From: Gemmatimonadaceae bacterium
GTDB taxonomy: Bacteria; Gemmatimonadota; Gemmatimonadetes; Gemmatimonadales; Gemmatimonadaceae
Length of the DNA: 13,077 bases
Direction: 5' to 3'
NCBI GenBank assembly: GCA_013816695.1
Contig: JACDDZ010000024.1
Coordinates: 1 to 13,077 of the forward strand
This document shows positions 6,191 through 12,974 of this stretch, piece by piece (within the stretch, counting starts at the first letter, position 1; every line of letters starts with the position of its first letter). A program made the translations under genes and the position numbers. The notes beneath the pieces are model-generated. The model saw only the letters and a list, made by a program, of their open reading frames with translations, did no database searches and was not told the DNA's origin.

Positions 6191-7285
6191 ATGGCGAAGT
6201 CTGAAACGGACTTCGGAGTCGGGTATCCGATAGCCATCGGCAGGGGCGTGATTGATAGCCTTCACGCGTACCTGCTGGACCTTCCACGCTCATTCCGCCT
6301 TGCCCTCATCACCGACTCAACAGTCGGGCCTCTCTACGCTGAACGGCTTCGTGCCGGACTGGGTCGGGAGGTGGAGACAATCACGATTGAGCCCGGCGAA
6401 TCCCGGAAGACCCGGGAGACCTGGGGCGCAATTACCGACCGCCTTCTGGAACTGCGGTTCGGCAGGGACACTGCCCTTCTGGCATTAGGGGGCGGTGTTG
6501 TCGGGGACCTCACCGGGTTCGTCGCGGGTACTTATATGAGGGGAATCAAGTACATCCAGATCCCCACCACCCTCCTGTCCATGGTCGATGCCTCGATCGG
6601 TGGAAAAACGGGAGTAGATACACCCGGCGGGAAGAACATGGTGGGAGTTTTCCACCGTCCCTCAACAGTGGTGATTGACCCGCAAGTCCTTGACACGCTT
6701 CCACTTAGCCATTTGCGCTCGGGTTTTGCAGAAGTAATAAAGCATGGTGTGATCGCTGACCTGGATTATTTTACACAAGTCGCAGGATCCGTAGGTCGTT
6801 TGGTCGCACCTGAGGGCCGGAGCTCCGAGGCATTGACCTCGCTCATCGCGCAAAGTGTGCAAATAAAGGCGGACGTTGTCGCCAGCGACGAGCGTGAATC
6901 AGGCCGGCGAAGGATTTTGAACTTCGGCCACACAATTGGTCACGCGGTTGAAACAGCCAGCAGCTATTCCCTTCTCCACGGTGAAGCCGTGTCCATTGGG
7001 ATGGCACTGGAAAGCAGGTTGGCAGAAAGGGCAGGAATTGCCGAAAAAGGCACTGCCCACAAGCTGGACACAGTTTTGACGAATGCTGGTCTGCCGCGTC
7101 TGGTTCCAAGTGGGATCTCCGCGGACGAAATGATGGAGTTGATGCAACTGGACAAGAAGAATCGGGACAGGAAAATCGAGTTCGCACTCCCCGTCCGGAT
7201 TGGAAAAATGTTCGAGGGTGATGGCAGGTGGAGCGTGCCGCTCGACGCGGCGCTAATCAGGGAGGTGCTCATTGAAAAAAACTGA
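6191..7285 (+). CDS. aroB: 3-dehydroquinate synthase
   Basis: This is a 364-residue enzyme for the second step of the shikimate pathway: it converts DAHP to 3-dehydroquinate using NAD+ and a divalent metal in the cytoplasm. The NAD-binding GGGVVGDLTGF is at about residues 100-110, followed by 'IQIPTTLLSMVDASIGGKTG' (123-141) and 'GKNMVGVFHRP'. Metal ligands expected from the family are all present: Glu181 (in AEVIKHG), His247 (in NFGHTIGH) and His263 (in LLHGEAVS), with the 16-residue spacing between the two histidines seen in characterised enzymes. Length is typical. It abuts the stop of the adenosyltransferase gene with no gap and is overlapped at its 3' end by the start of the next gene, so all three are probably one transcript. 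Confidence 0.97.
   Translation: MAKSETDFGVGYPIAIGRGVIDSLHAYLLDLPRSFRLALITDSTVGPLYAERLRAGLGREVETITIEPGESRKTRETWGAITDRLLELRFGRDTALLALGGGVVGDLTGFVAGTYMRGIKYIQIPTTLLSMVDASIGGKTGVDTPGGKNMVGVFHRPSTVVIDPQVLDTLPLSHLRSGFAEVIKHGVIADLDYFTQVAGSVGRLVAPEGRSSEALTSLIAQSVQIKADVVASDERESGRRRILNFGHTIGHAVETASSYSLLHGEAVSIGMALESRLAERAGIAEKGTAHKLDTVLTNAGLPRLVPSGISADEMMELMQLDKKNRDRKIEFALPVRIGKMFEGDGRWSVPLDAALIREVLIEKN
7260..7266 (+). promoter_or_regulatory. Shine-Dalgarno that fixes a TTG start inside aroB
   Basis: GGGAGGT lies five bases before TTG at 7272. It is the strongest ribosome-binding sequence on the plus strand in this operon and decides the start of the following gene, whose first 14 bases lie inside the end of aroB. 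Confidence 0.7.
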
Positions 7286-7856
7286 TTGGATCAGGCTGGC
7301 TTTAGCGGTCGCGATTGCGCTCATCTTCGTCAAGACCGGCGCGGCAAAGCTGCCCCTCGGCTCCACGCTGATTCAGCACTCTCCGGTAGTCGTGTACGGA
7401 GAGCCGATGCTCAGGCCCTTGATCGTCACTGCGAAAAAATCCGTGTACATAGCACGCGGCGTTCTCGAACGCGCAGCTGAAGGCGTTCCGGTAAAGGTGT
7501 CACTTACGCAGTACTGCCTTAAAGGCGAAACGCGCCGCGGACGTTTTGTTCGTCCTGGAATTGTTGCGTCAGATCCACGCATCTTTCCGCTCGCGCGTTA
7601 CGTCGAGGTGTACATGGGCGATAAGTACATCGGACGGTATCTCGTCGATGACACGGGCGGCAACGTGAAGGGTGCTACGCTCGACATCTGGACCCCCTCA
7701 TGCCGCCAGGCCACCCGCTTCGGCAGGCAGTGGGGACAGGCAATCCTGGTAGCTCGCGAAGAGGAACAGATTCCTCATCCGGCCCCGATTGAGATCAACG
7801 ACATTCAGGATCTTCGCGCAATCGGCTCCCTTCTGGACGGTATAGCCAAGCGCTAA
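7272..7856 (+). CDS. 3D-domain (double-psi beta-barrel) cell-envelope protein
   Basis: This encodes 194 residues and starts at TTG within the last codons of aroB (14-base overlap), supported by a strong Shine-Dalgarno. Residues 7-22 form one hydrophobic segment (signal anchor or Sec signal peptide; 'KTGAAK' could be a cleavage region). The 3D domain covers about residues 77-162. It has 'LTQYCLKGETRRG', 'GIVASDPRIFPLARYVEVYM', 'GRYLVDDTGGNVKGATLDIW' and 'ATRFGRQWGQAILV', with the three expected acidic residues near Asp101, Asp127 and Asp138. In characterised relatives (MltA C-terminal and Rpf/YocH-type proteins) this fold acts on peptidoglycan as a lytic transglycosylase-like or binding module. 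Cys82 and Cys144 may form a disulphide outside the cytoplasm. The middle region (residues 30-70) is unrecognised. Enzymatic activity is inferred from the domain only. Confidence 0.83.
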   Translation: MKKTDWIRLALAVAIALIFVKTGAAKLPLGSTLIQHSPVVVYGEPMLRPLIVTAKKSVYIARGVLERAAEGVPVKVSLTQYCLKGETRRGRFVRPGIVASDPRIFPLARYVEVYMGDKYIGRYLVDDTGGNVKGATLDIWTPSCRQATRFGRQWGQAILVAREEEQIPHPAPIEINDIQDLRAIGSLLDGIAKR

Positions 7857-7867
7857 CACCGCTTGGC
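7845..7867 (+). other. GC-rich hairpin across the stop codon of the 3D-domain gene
   Basis: GCCAAGCG (7845-7852) and CGCTTGGC (7860-7867) are perfect 8-bp complements around a 7-base loop that contains the TAA stop. There is no T-run behind it, so it is a poor intrinsic terminator. It could stabilise the 3' end or mark partial termination before the next small gene. Confidence 0.4.
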
Positions 7868-7917
7868 CCACCAATTGCGCCGCTCAGCTGCCTACGCCAC
7901 ACGAGGCAGATAAACGT

Positions 7918-8106
7918 ATGTCGTCATTCAGCACTTATCTCATTGGGTTCATTGTACTTGTCCTCGGACTCGCGGTCGCCGCGTATCTGGTGAACGTTCC
8001 GCCAACCTGGATAGCAGTGGGAGTAATTGTCCTTCTGGGTATCGGGATTTTGACGGGTACAAGCCGCACGAAACAGAAAGATCCGCCGGCTCCGCCCGGC
8101 CCTTGA
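7918..8106 (+). CDS. Small two-span membrane protein of unknown function
   Basis: This encodes 62 residues. Two hydrophobic spans, about residues 5-25 (STYLIGFIVLVLGLAVAAYLV) and 30-47 (TWIAVGVIVLLGIGIL), are joined by a short 'NVPPT' turn. A hydrophilic tail with Lys and Pro (SRTKQKDPPAPPGP) follows and should be cytoplasmic if the hairpin is N-in/C-in. A GAGG stretch lies about 11 bases before the ATG, a loose fit to a ribosome-binding site. It is 61 bases after the 3D-domain gene and 117 before the sigma-factor gene. I do not recognise a family. The spacing, well-formed helical hairpin and codon use favour a real gene; a minus-strand frame over the same bases has no such features. Confidence 0.62.
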   Translation: MSSFSTYLIGFIVLVLGLAVAAYLVNVPPTWIAVGVIVLLGIGILTGTSRTKQKDPPAPPGP

Positions 8107-8124
8107 TGGCATAAAACGTGGCTG

Positions 8125-8153
8125 TTGACCTGCTCAATTCCCCCGATTAACGT
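8125..8153 (+). promoter_or_regulatory. Candidate promoter upstream of the sigma-factor operon
   Basis: TTGACC (8125-8130), a 17-nt spacer and TAACGT (8148-8153) form a moderate -35/-10 pair about 70 bases before the sigma gene. The rest of this 117-base gap (8107-8223) shows nothing else I can name beyond the AGGGG ribosome-binding sequence at 8214-8218. This is motif evidence only. Confidence 0.35.
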
Positions 8154-8223
8154 GCGCGAACAGGTTGGTCATTACGCGGGTTGAGCAACACTCGCCGAAC
8201 GTTTTGCCGCCACAGGGGCTTGT

Positions 8224-9117
8224 ATGCAGACGACTGCCGAAAGCAGATCGAAGGGCTTTTTCCGTTCCTCGCCGTCCACAGCTTTCGACCAGTACCTGCA
8301 GGACATTCAAAAGCTCCCGTTAATAACAGATGTAGAAGAAGAACGCCGGCTCGCGCGTCGAGCTCAGGCGGGTGATGAAAAAGCGGCGGAACGCCTGGTC
8401 ACGGCGAACCTCCGCTTTGTCATTTCGTATGTAAAGAAGTACCAGGGTCACGGACTCGACCTGAGCGAACTGGTCGCCATTGGAAACGAAGGTCTCCTCA
8501 AGGCCGTGAGAAAGTTCGATCCCGAGCAGGGAGTAAAGTTCATTTCCTACGCAGTGTGGTGGGTTCGTCAGGCAGTTCTCAAGGCCCTCGCCGAGCAGAC
8601 ACGCTCCGTGCGCATCCCCCTCAACCAGAATTCACAGCTCATCAAGCTCGCGCGAGCCGAGACAGTTCTATCCCAGGTTCTCAAGCGCGACCCGACTGAC
8701 CAGGAAATCGGCCGCCTTCTCGATGAGACGCCCGACCAGGTTCGCTCCGCCAAGCAGATGTCGGCAACGGAAATATCCCTTGATGCTCCTGTTGACCGCT
8801 CCGACCGCGAGGCATCCACGCTCGGCGAACGCTTCGCCGGAGTCGATGGTGCCGAGATCGAAGAGGTTACCGACTTCAACCTGATGAAGGAATTCATCGA
8901 TCGCGTGTTCCGGAAATACCTGACGCCCCGTGAGCGTAAAATTCTCCACCTGTACTACGGGCTGGAGCAGGGATCGGAGGCCATGACTCTCGAGAAAATC
9001 GGCGCTCTTATGGGTGTCACCCGCGAGCGGATTCGCCAGATCCGCGAGCGCGCATTCGAAAAGCTGCGCGAGTCGCCCGACGGCTCCGCGCTCTCCGGCT
9101 TCTGGACGACCGCGTAA
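8224..9117 (+). CDS. RNA polymerase sigma factor, RpoD/SigA-like (short, no region 1.1)
   Basis: This is a 297-residue sigma-70 family protein that recruits RNA polymerase to promoters. Region 1.2 is at about 21-50 (FDQYLQDIQKLPLITDVEEE). Region 2 follows at 58-131, with 'TANLRFVISYVKKYQGHGLD', 'ELVAIGNEGLLKAVRKFDP' and the -10-reading 2.3/2.4 part 'FISYAVWWVRQAVLKALAEQ'. Region 3 is near 135-190, and region 4 at 232-285 has the -35-reading helix-turn-helix 'MTLEKIGALMGVTRERIRQI'. There is no region 1.1 or non-conserved insert. The 'SYAVWW' form and 'RIPLNQ' resemble the short primary sigma factors of Bacteroidota and relatives more than proteobacterial RpoD ('TYATWWIRQ'). It could be the primary or a group 2 factor; sequence alone does not decide. 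An AGGGG sequence five bases before the ATG supports the start. The stop runs into the next gene. Confidence 0.94.
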   Translation: MQTTAESRSKGFFRSSPSTAFDQYLQDIQKLPLITDVEEERRLARRAQAGDEKAAERLVTANLRFVISYVKKYQGHGLDLSELVAIGNEGLLKAVRKFDPEQGVKFISYAVWWVRQAVLKALAEQTRSVRIPLNQNSQLIKLARAETVLSQVLKRDPTDQEIGRLLDETPDQVRSAKQMSATEISLDAPVDRSDREASTLGERFAGVDGAEIEEVTDFNLMKEFIDRVFRKYLTPRERKILHLYYGLEQGSEAMTLEKIGALMGVTRERIRQIRERAFEKLRESPDGSALSGFWTTA

Positions 9118-9503
9118 CGCGCGAGTATCGCGCGCTCATCGTCGAAGATCAGCCCGCAATAAGGTTTGCGCTTAGCCGCTACTTCACGCGGCGGCGCTGG
9201 ATACCTGAAGAAGTCGTTAACGGGAAGGAAGCGCTCGACCGCCTACGCGCTGCGGATCCGGGCTACTACGACCTTATCATTTCCGACGTAAAAATGCCGG
9301 TAGTGTCCGGCATCGAGTTGCACGCAATGCTGTCCGACGAAATGCCCTCGCTGCTGCCAAAATTCCTTTTCACTACCGGCGACAGCTCCTCTGAAGATGT
9401 TTCGGAATTCATCGCGCGCACGAATTGCACTGTGATACCGAAGCCCTTCGAGCTTTCCCTGCTCGACACAATCCTGAACGGAATCGAGCAAGCCGGAGCC
9501 TGA
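9114..9503 (+). CDS. Stand-alone CheY-like receiver domain; start codon not evident
   Basis: This is an intact receiver domain of about 129 codons in the frame that ends at TGA 9501-9503. Counting from codon 9114: acidic pocket Glu11-Asp12 (RALIVEDQPAIR), phosphoacceptor Asp58 (DLIISDVKMP), switch Thr88 (FLFTTGD) and Lys110 (TVIPKPFEL). There is no output domain, so it probably signals by protein contact. No ATG, GTG or TTG occurs in frame upstream of the domain; the first ATG is at 9294, after the phospho-Asp, and would give a useless fragment. The sigma gene's TAA overlaps codon GTA at 9114; a single A-to-G change at 9116 would give the GTGA overlap used by glcE/glcF downstream. CTG at 9102 is another possible start. 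The 3' stop overlaps the next ATG (TGATG). The domain is certain; the start, and so expression, is not. Confidence 0.8.
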   Translation, partial: VTREYRALIVEDQPAIRFALSRYFTRRRWIPEEVVNGKEALDRLRAADPGYYDLIISDVKMPVVSGIELHAMLSDEMPSLLPKFLFTTGDSSSEDVSEFIARTNCTVIPKPFELSLLDTILNGIEQAGA

Positions 9504-10408
9504 TGCAGCAGACCACCATCCCAGCCTTCCTGAATTCGAAGGCTGGAACCGCGGACGACGCAAAGAAAATCCTGGAAGAATCCGGCCACTTCGAGGTCCA
9601 CTCGGTAGAGCCCGATAAACTCAAGAGCTCCATCCAGGCGGAAGTCGACAAGGGCGCGAAGCGAATCCTTATCTCAGGCGGCGACGGGTCGGTTGCCACT
9701 GCCGCATCAGTGGTGGTCAATTCTGATGTCGAGCTCGCAGTTCTTCCCGGTGGCACACTCAATCACTTCGCGAAGGACAATGGGATTCCGACGGATCTCA
9801 AGGAAGCGGTCCAGGTCGCGGTGAACGGCACCACTCGCAAGGTGGATGTCGGCTTTGTGCACGAAAGAATATTTCTCAATACAAGTTCCATCGGCGCCTA
9901 CGTGACGTTCGTCCGGGTCCGGGAGCGGTTCGAGAAAACCTTCGGCTACCGGATCGCCAGCGCCCTGGCCTTCATTCGAATCATGACCCGCTTGCGACCT
10001 GTAGGGGTTAAAGTGGAAGTGGACGGCAAAATGAACACATACCGTAGCCCAGTGGTGTTCGTCGGCGTCGGCCAGCGTGAGTTGAAGATGCCCTCGCTCG
10101 GAAGCCGCGTCACCGGGGGAGAGCGCGGACTTCAGGTCATTGTCGTCAGCGGGAGCAGCGCCGCACGTGTTCTTGCCCTTGCTTTCGCGGCTGTCGCGCG
10201 CGGGACCAGGAGCGCTTCGCGCACTCCGGACATGGATAGCTTTATCGTGGAAAAGTTCTCGATCGAGCTACGGCATGCTTCAGCAAATGTTGCGGTCGAC
10301 GGCGAGATCGTCGTTATGGAAACGCCGCTTGAATATCGCATCGCGCGCGAAGCCCTTACAGTCGTCGTTCCATCTGACTCGCCGCTGCAACAGGACAACC
10401 AAGGATAG
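9503..10408 (+). CDS. Diacylglycerol kinase-family lipid kinase (YegS/DgkB-like)
   Basis: This is a 301-residue protein of the DAGK catalytic fold (NAD/lipid kinase superfamily), which phosphorylates a lipid such as diacylglycerol with ATP at the inner face of the membrane. The nucleotide-binding motif GGDGS is at residues 59-63 within 'KRILISGGDGSVATAASVV', and the second signature 'AVLPGGTLNHFAKDNGIP' is at about 79-96. The C-terminal half is the beta-sandwich domain, with 'NVAVDGEIV' near the end as in the family. The ATG at 9503 overlaps the receiver's TGA (TGATG) and has GGAG just upstream; a TTG at 9425 in the same frame would lie deep within the receiver gene and is less likely. The actual lipid substrate is unknown. 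Neighbours suggest co-expression with the sigma factor and glycolate oxidase genes. Confidence 0.9.
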   Translation: MQQTTIPAFLNSKAGTADDAKKILEESGHFEVHSVEPDKLKSSIQAEVDKGAKRILISGGDGSVATAASVVVNSDVELAVLPGGTLNHFAKDNGIPTDLKEAVQVAVNGTTRKVDVGFVHERIFLNTSSIGAYVTFVRVRERFEKTFGYRIASALAFIRIMTRLRPVGVKVEVDGKMNTYRSPVVFVGVGQRELKMPSLGSRVTGGERGLQVIVVSGSSAARVLALAFAAVARGTRSASRTPDMDSFIVEKFSIELRHASANVAVDGEIVVMETPLEYRIAREALTVVVPSDSPLQQDNQG

Positions 10409-10410
10409 GC

Positions 10411-11832
10411 TTGATCTCTCAGGGAATTGTCGAAGAACTGCGCGAGATTGTGGGTGACAGGTTTGTCCTCAGTCGCCCGCAGGAACTGCTTGTCTACAAT
10501 TCCGACGGCCTTCCGGGGTACCGCAAGCAGCCATCACTTGGTGTTTTCCCCGGAACTCGCGAAGAAGTGATTGCTGTCGTGAGGCTGCTGGCACGCGAGA
10601 AGCTTTCCTACGTTCCTCGCGGAGCTGGTACTGGCCTTTCCGGCGGCGCGCTCGCAGAGGGTGTGGTACTTCTCGGCCTGCATCGCCTCACTCGTGTAGT
10701 TTCGATCGATGTAGAGAATCGCCGCGCGACGGTGGAGCCCGGAGTAGTGAATTTGCGGTTGAATCGCACAGTCGCCCCGCACGGCCTGCTCTACGCGCCC
10801 GACCCTTCGAGCGAGGCCGCGTGTACTATCGGCGGCAACGTCGCCGAGAACGCCGGCGGACCACACTGCCTCAAATACGGCGTGACGCTCAACCATATTC
10901 TTGCAGTCGAAGCCATCCTTCCGAGTGGAGAGATCATTCAGCTCGGCGACCGTGAAGGCGAATCGGGTGGACTGGACCTGCTTGGCGCGTTCATTGGCTC
11001 TGAAGGATGCTTCGGCGTTGCCCTCGAAATCACTGTCCGGCTTCTTCGCAAGCCTCCCGCAGTTCGCACCATACTCGCAGACTTCCTGTCCGTCGAGAAT
11101 GCAGCAAAGGTCACTTCTGCAATTGTTGCATCGGGTATCGTTCCTGCGGCGCTTGAGTTCATGGATGGCCCCACAATTCGCGTTGTTGAGGATTCGATCT
11201 ACGCGGCTGGATATCCACGTGACGCGGAAGCGATACTGCTCATTGAGCTTGATGGACTCGAAGCCGGAGTGGAGCGCGACCTCGAGATTGTCCATAGCGT
11301 GTGCGCCAGCGGCGGCGCCCGCAATGTGCGTGTGGCCCGCGACGACGCCGAGCGAATGAAGCTTTGGCAGGGCCGCAAGAAGGCATTCGGTGCAATGGGG
11401 AGATTATCACCTCACCTTGTAGTGCAGGACGCCGTAATTCCGCGGACAAAGCTTCCGGAAATTCTAGCGCGCATCCACTCAATCAGCGCCAGGCACAACG
11501 TAATTGTCTGTAATGTGTTCCACGCCGGCGACGGGAATCTGCATCCCAACATTTCCTACAATGCCGATGATCCAGCTGAGGCAGAGCGCGTACACCTTGC
11601 AATGCGCGAGATCATGGCCGCGTGCGTTGACGCCGGTGGAAGCATCACTGGCGAGCACGGTGTCGGTCTCGACAAGCTCGACTACATGCACCTTATCTTT
11701 TCGGAGAGCACGCTGGCCACCATGTGCGACCTGCGCAAGGTTTTCGATCCCGACAAGCGCGCCAATCCCGGGAAAGTTGTTCCCGTGCATTCATGCCGTG
11801 AATGGCTTGCCACGCCGGCAGCTCGCAAATGA
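10411..11832 (+). CDS. glcD: Glycolate oxidase FAD-linked subunit GlcD
   Basis: This 473-residue FAD-binding subunit of the glycolate oxidase (dehydrogenase) complex oxidises glycolate, or a related 2-hydroxy acid such as lactate, to the 2-oxo acid. The PCMH-type FAD-binding half has 'YVPRGAGTGLSGGALAEGV' (about 67-85) and 'YAPDPSSEAACTIGGNVAEN' (128-147) followed by AGG. The C-terminal cap has 'FHAGDGNLHPNI' (370-381), 'GSITGEHGVGLDKLDYM' (410-426) and the end signature 'FDPDKRANPGKV'. All key His and Gly residues of the family are present. The start is TTG at 10411, two bases after the lipid kinase stop, with AAGGA upstream. Its TGA overlaps the ATG of glcE. A D-lactate dehydrogenase role is possible, but the D-E-F gene order favours glycolate oxidase. 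Confidence 0.95.
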   Translation: MISQGIVEELREIVGDRFVLSRPQELLVYNSDGLPGYRKQPSLGVFPGTREEVIAVVRLLAREKLSYVPRGAGTGLSGGALAEGVVLLGLHRLTRVVSIDVENRRATVEPGVVNLRLNRTVAPHGLLYAPDPSSEAACTIGGNVAENAGGPHCLKYGVTLNHILAVEAILPSGEIIQLGDREGESGGLDLLGAFIGSEGCFGVALEITVRLLRKPPAVRTILADFLSVENAAKVTSAIVASGIVPAALEFMDGPTIRVVEDSIYAAGYPRDAEAILLIELDGLEAGVERDLEIVHSVCASGGARNVRVARDDAERMKLWQGRKKAFGAMGRLSPHLVVQDAVIPRTKLPEILARIHSISARHNVIVCNVFHAGDGNLHPNISYNADDPAEAERVHLAMREIMAACVDAGGSITGEHGVGLDKLDYMHLIFSESTLATMCDLRKVFDPDKRANPGKVVPVHSCREWLATPAARK

Positions 11833-12974
11833 GTCAGGCAATCGAGGACATCCAGGAAGCAATCCGCAGCGCGGCAGCTGAGCATACTCCCTTCAACATC
11901 AAGGGTCGTGGTACCTGGACGTCCGCATACAGGCACGCGTCGGCCGCGCGCGATCTTTCACTCTGGAACTACGCAGGCGTCCAGGAATATGTGCCCGGCA
12001 ATCTCACGATGACCGTGCGCGCCGGCACCACCCTGAGGGAGATTTCCGAAATCGCAGGGGCAGAGAACCAGTGGCTTCCACTCGACCCCTTCGGCGACGC
12101 CGAGGGAACAATAGGTGCCACCATTGCGACGTGCTCGCACGGTCCACTGGCCACAGGTTTTGGAACTCCGCGCGATCTGGTGCTCGGAGTGGAAGCCGTG
12201 CTCGGGAGCGGCGAGATCGTTCGCGGCGGCGGACGGGTCGTAAAGAATGTGGCCGGCTACGACCTGTCACGCCTGCTTACGGGTTCATGGGGGACTATAG
12301 GGGCAGTGAGCGAGGTATCACTCCGGCTGTTCGCGAAGCAGGAAGCCGAATCCTCAGTCGCGATAGCACTTCCTGAAAAACGCCAGGCGGCATCTGCACT
12401 CATTGCCTCCATCCGCGCGGCTGCAATTTTTCCGTGGGCGATGGAGATCGTCGACCCCAAACTTGCCGCGGCGCTGGATTTACCCGAAGCCGCTTATCTG
12501 GCGATGCGTTTTGGCGGGAATAAAAACGTAGTGAGATCTCAGGTGGAGACAGTCAGCGCGCTTGGTAATGCCCTTTCCCTGCCAGATGATTTCTGGAAAG
12601 ACATGACAGCGGTGCCGCATGGCTGGTCGCTGAGAATGTCGGGACTTCCTTCCAGTCTGTTCGACACGTGGGACGCCGCTGGACGCCTGGTTACAGACGC
12701 GGGATCGGGGTTCCGCACTATCGCGCCGGAACGCGGGGTCGCGCGGGTCTTTTTCCCGTCCGATATAGACTCGGCGCACCTTTTCACATCGCTTGGTCAG
12801 TTCGCCGCCAACACCCAATCATCGGGGCTTCGTATTATCGTTGAAGCAATGCCTTCAGTCTCGCCGCTCACGAGCTTCATCACGGACCGGGAAGTCGCAA
12901 ATGGATTGTCGGCGGGAATAAAGCGGATCTTCGACCCGAACAATATTCTTAACCCCGGACTTCTTCCGCAGTGA
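11829..12974 (+). CDS. glcE: Glycolate oxidase FAD-binding subunit GlcE
   Basis: This is a 381-residue second flavin-binding subunit of the glycolate oxidase complex. The start at 11829 forms an ATGA overlap with glcD; an in-frame ATG at 11802 is less likely. FAD-domain marks are 'FNIKGRGTWTSAY' (about 22-34), 'PFGDAEGTIGATIATCSHGP' (87-106), 'GTPRDLVLGVEAVLGSGE' and 'GGRVVKNVAGYDLSRLLTGS' (134-153), followed by WGTIGAVSEV. This last run is typical of GlcE. The C-terminal 'KRIFDPNNILNPGLLP' is the common end of the family. Length is close to the usual 350-400. It is followed without a gap by glcF (GTGA overlap). Confidence 0.94.
   Translation: MSQAIEDIQEAIRSAAAEHTPFNIKGRGTWTSAYRHASAARDLSLWNYAGVQEYVPGNLTMTVRAGTTLREISEIAGAENQWLPLDPFGDAEGTIGATIATCSHGPLATGFGTPRDLVLGVEAVLGSGEIVRGGGRVVKNVAGYDLSRLLTGSWGTIGAVSEVSLRLFAKQEAESSVAIALPEKRQAASALIASIRAAAIFPWAMEIVDPKLAAALDLPEAAYLAMRFGGNKNVVRSQVETVSALGNALSLPDDFWKDMTAVPHGWSLRMSGLPSSLFDTWDAAGRLVTDAGSGFRTIAPERGVARVFFPSDIDSAHLFTSLGQFAANTQSSGLRIIVEAMPSVSPLTSFITDREVANGLSAGIKRIFDPNNILNPGLLPQ

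Noticed and set aside
7924..8112. Minus-strand 62-codon frame over the small membrane-protein gene
   Set aside because: The plus-strand frame encodes a clear two-helix membrane hairpin, while the minus-strand product is a mixed polar sequence without features.
8131..8187. TGCTCAA (8131-8137) and TTGAGCA (8181-8187) inverted repeat upstream of the sigma gene
   Set aside because: The match is only 7 bp, the arms are 43 bases apart, and pairing across the flanks is interrupted. Too weak to call an operator.
9294..9503. Short 69-codon gene starting at ATG 9294
   Set aside because: This is only the C-terminal half of the receiver domain; the frame continues upstream with the conserved acidic pocket and phospho-Asp.
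10534..11295. Open frame of 253 codons on the minus strand
   Set aside because: It lies entirely antisense within glcD, which has all family motifs. The antisense product shows no domain or signal.
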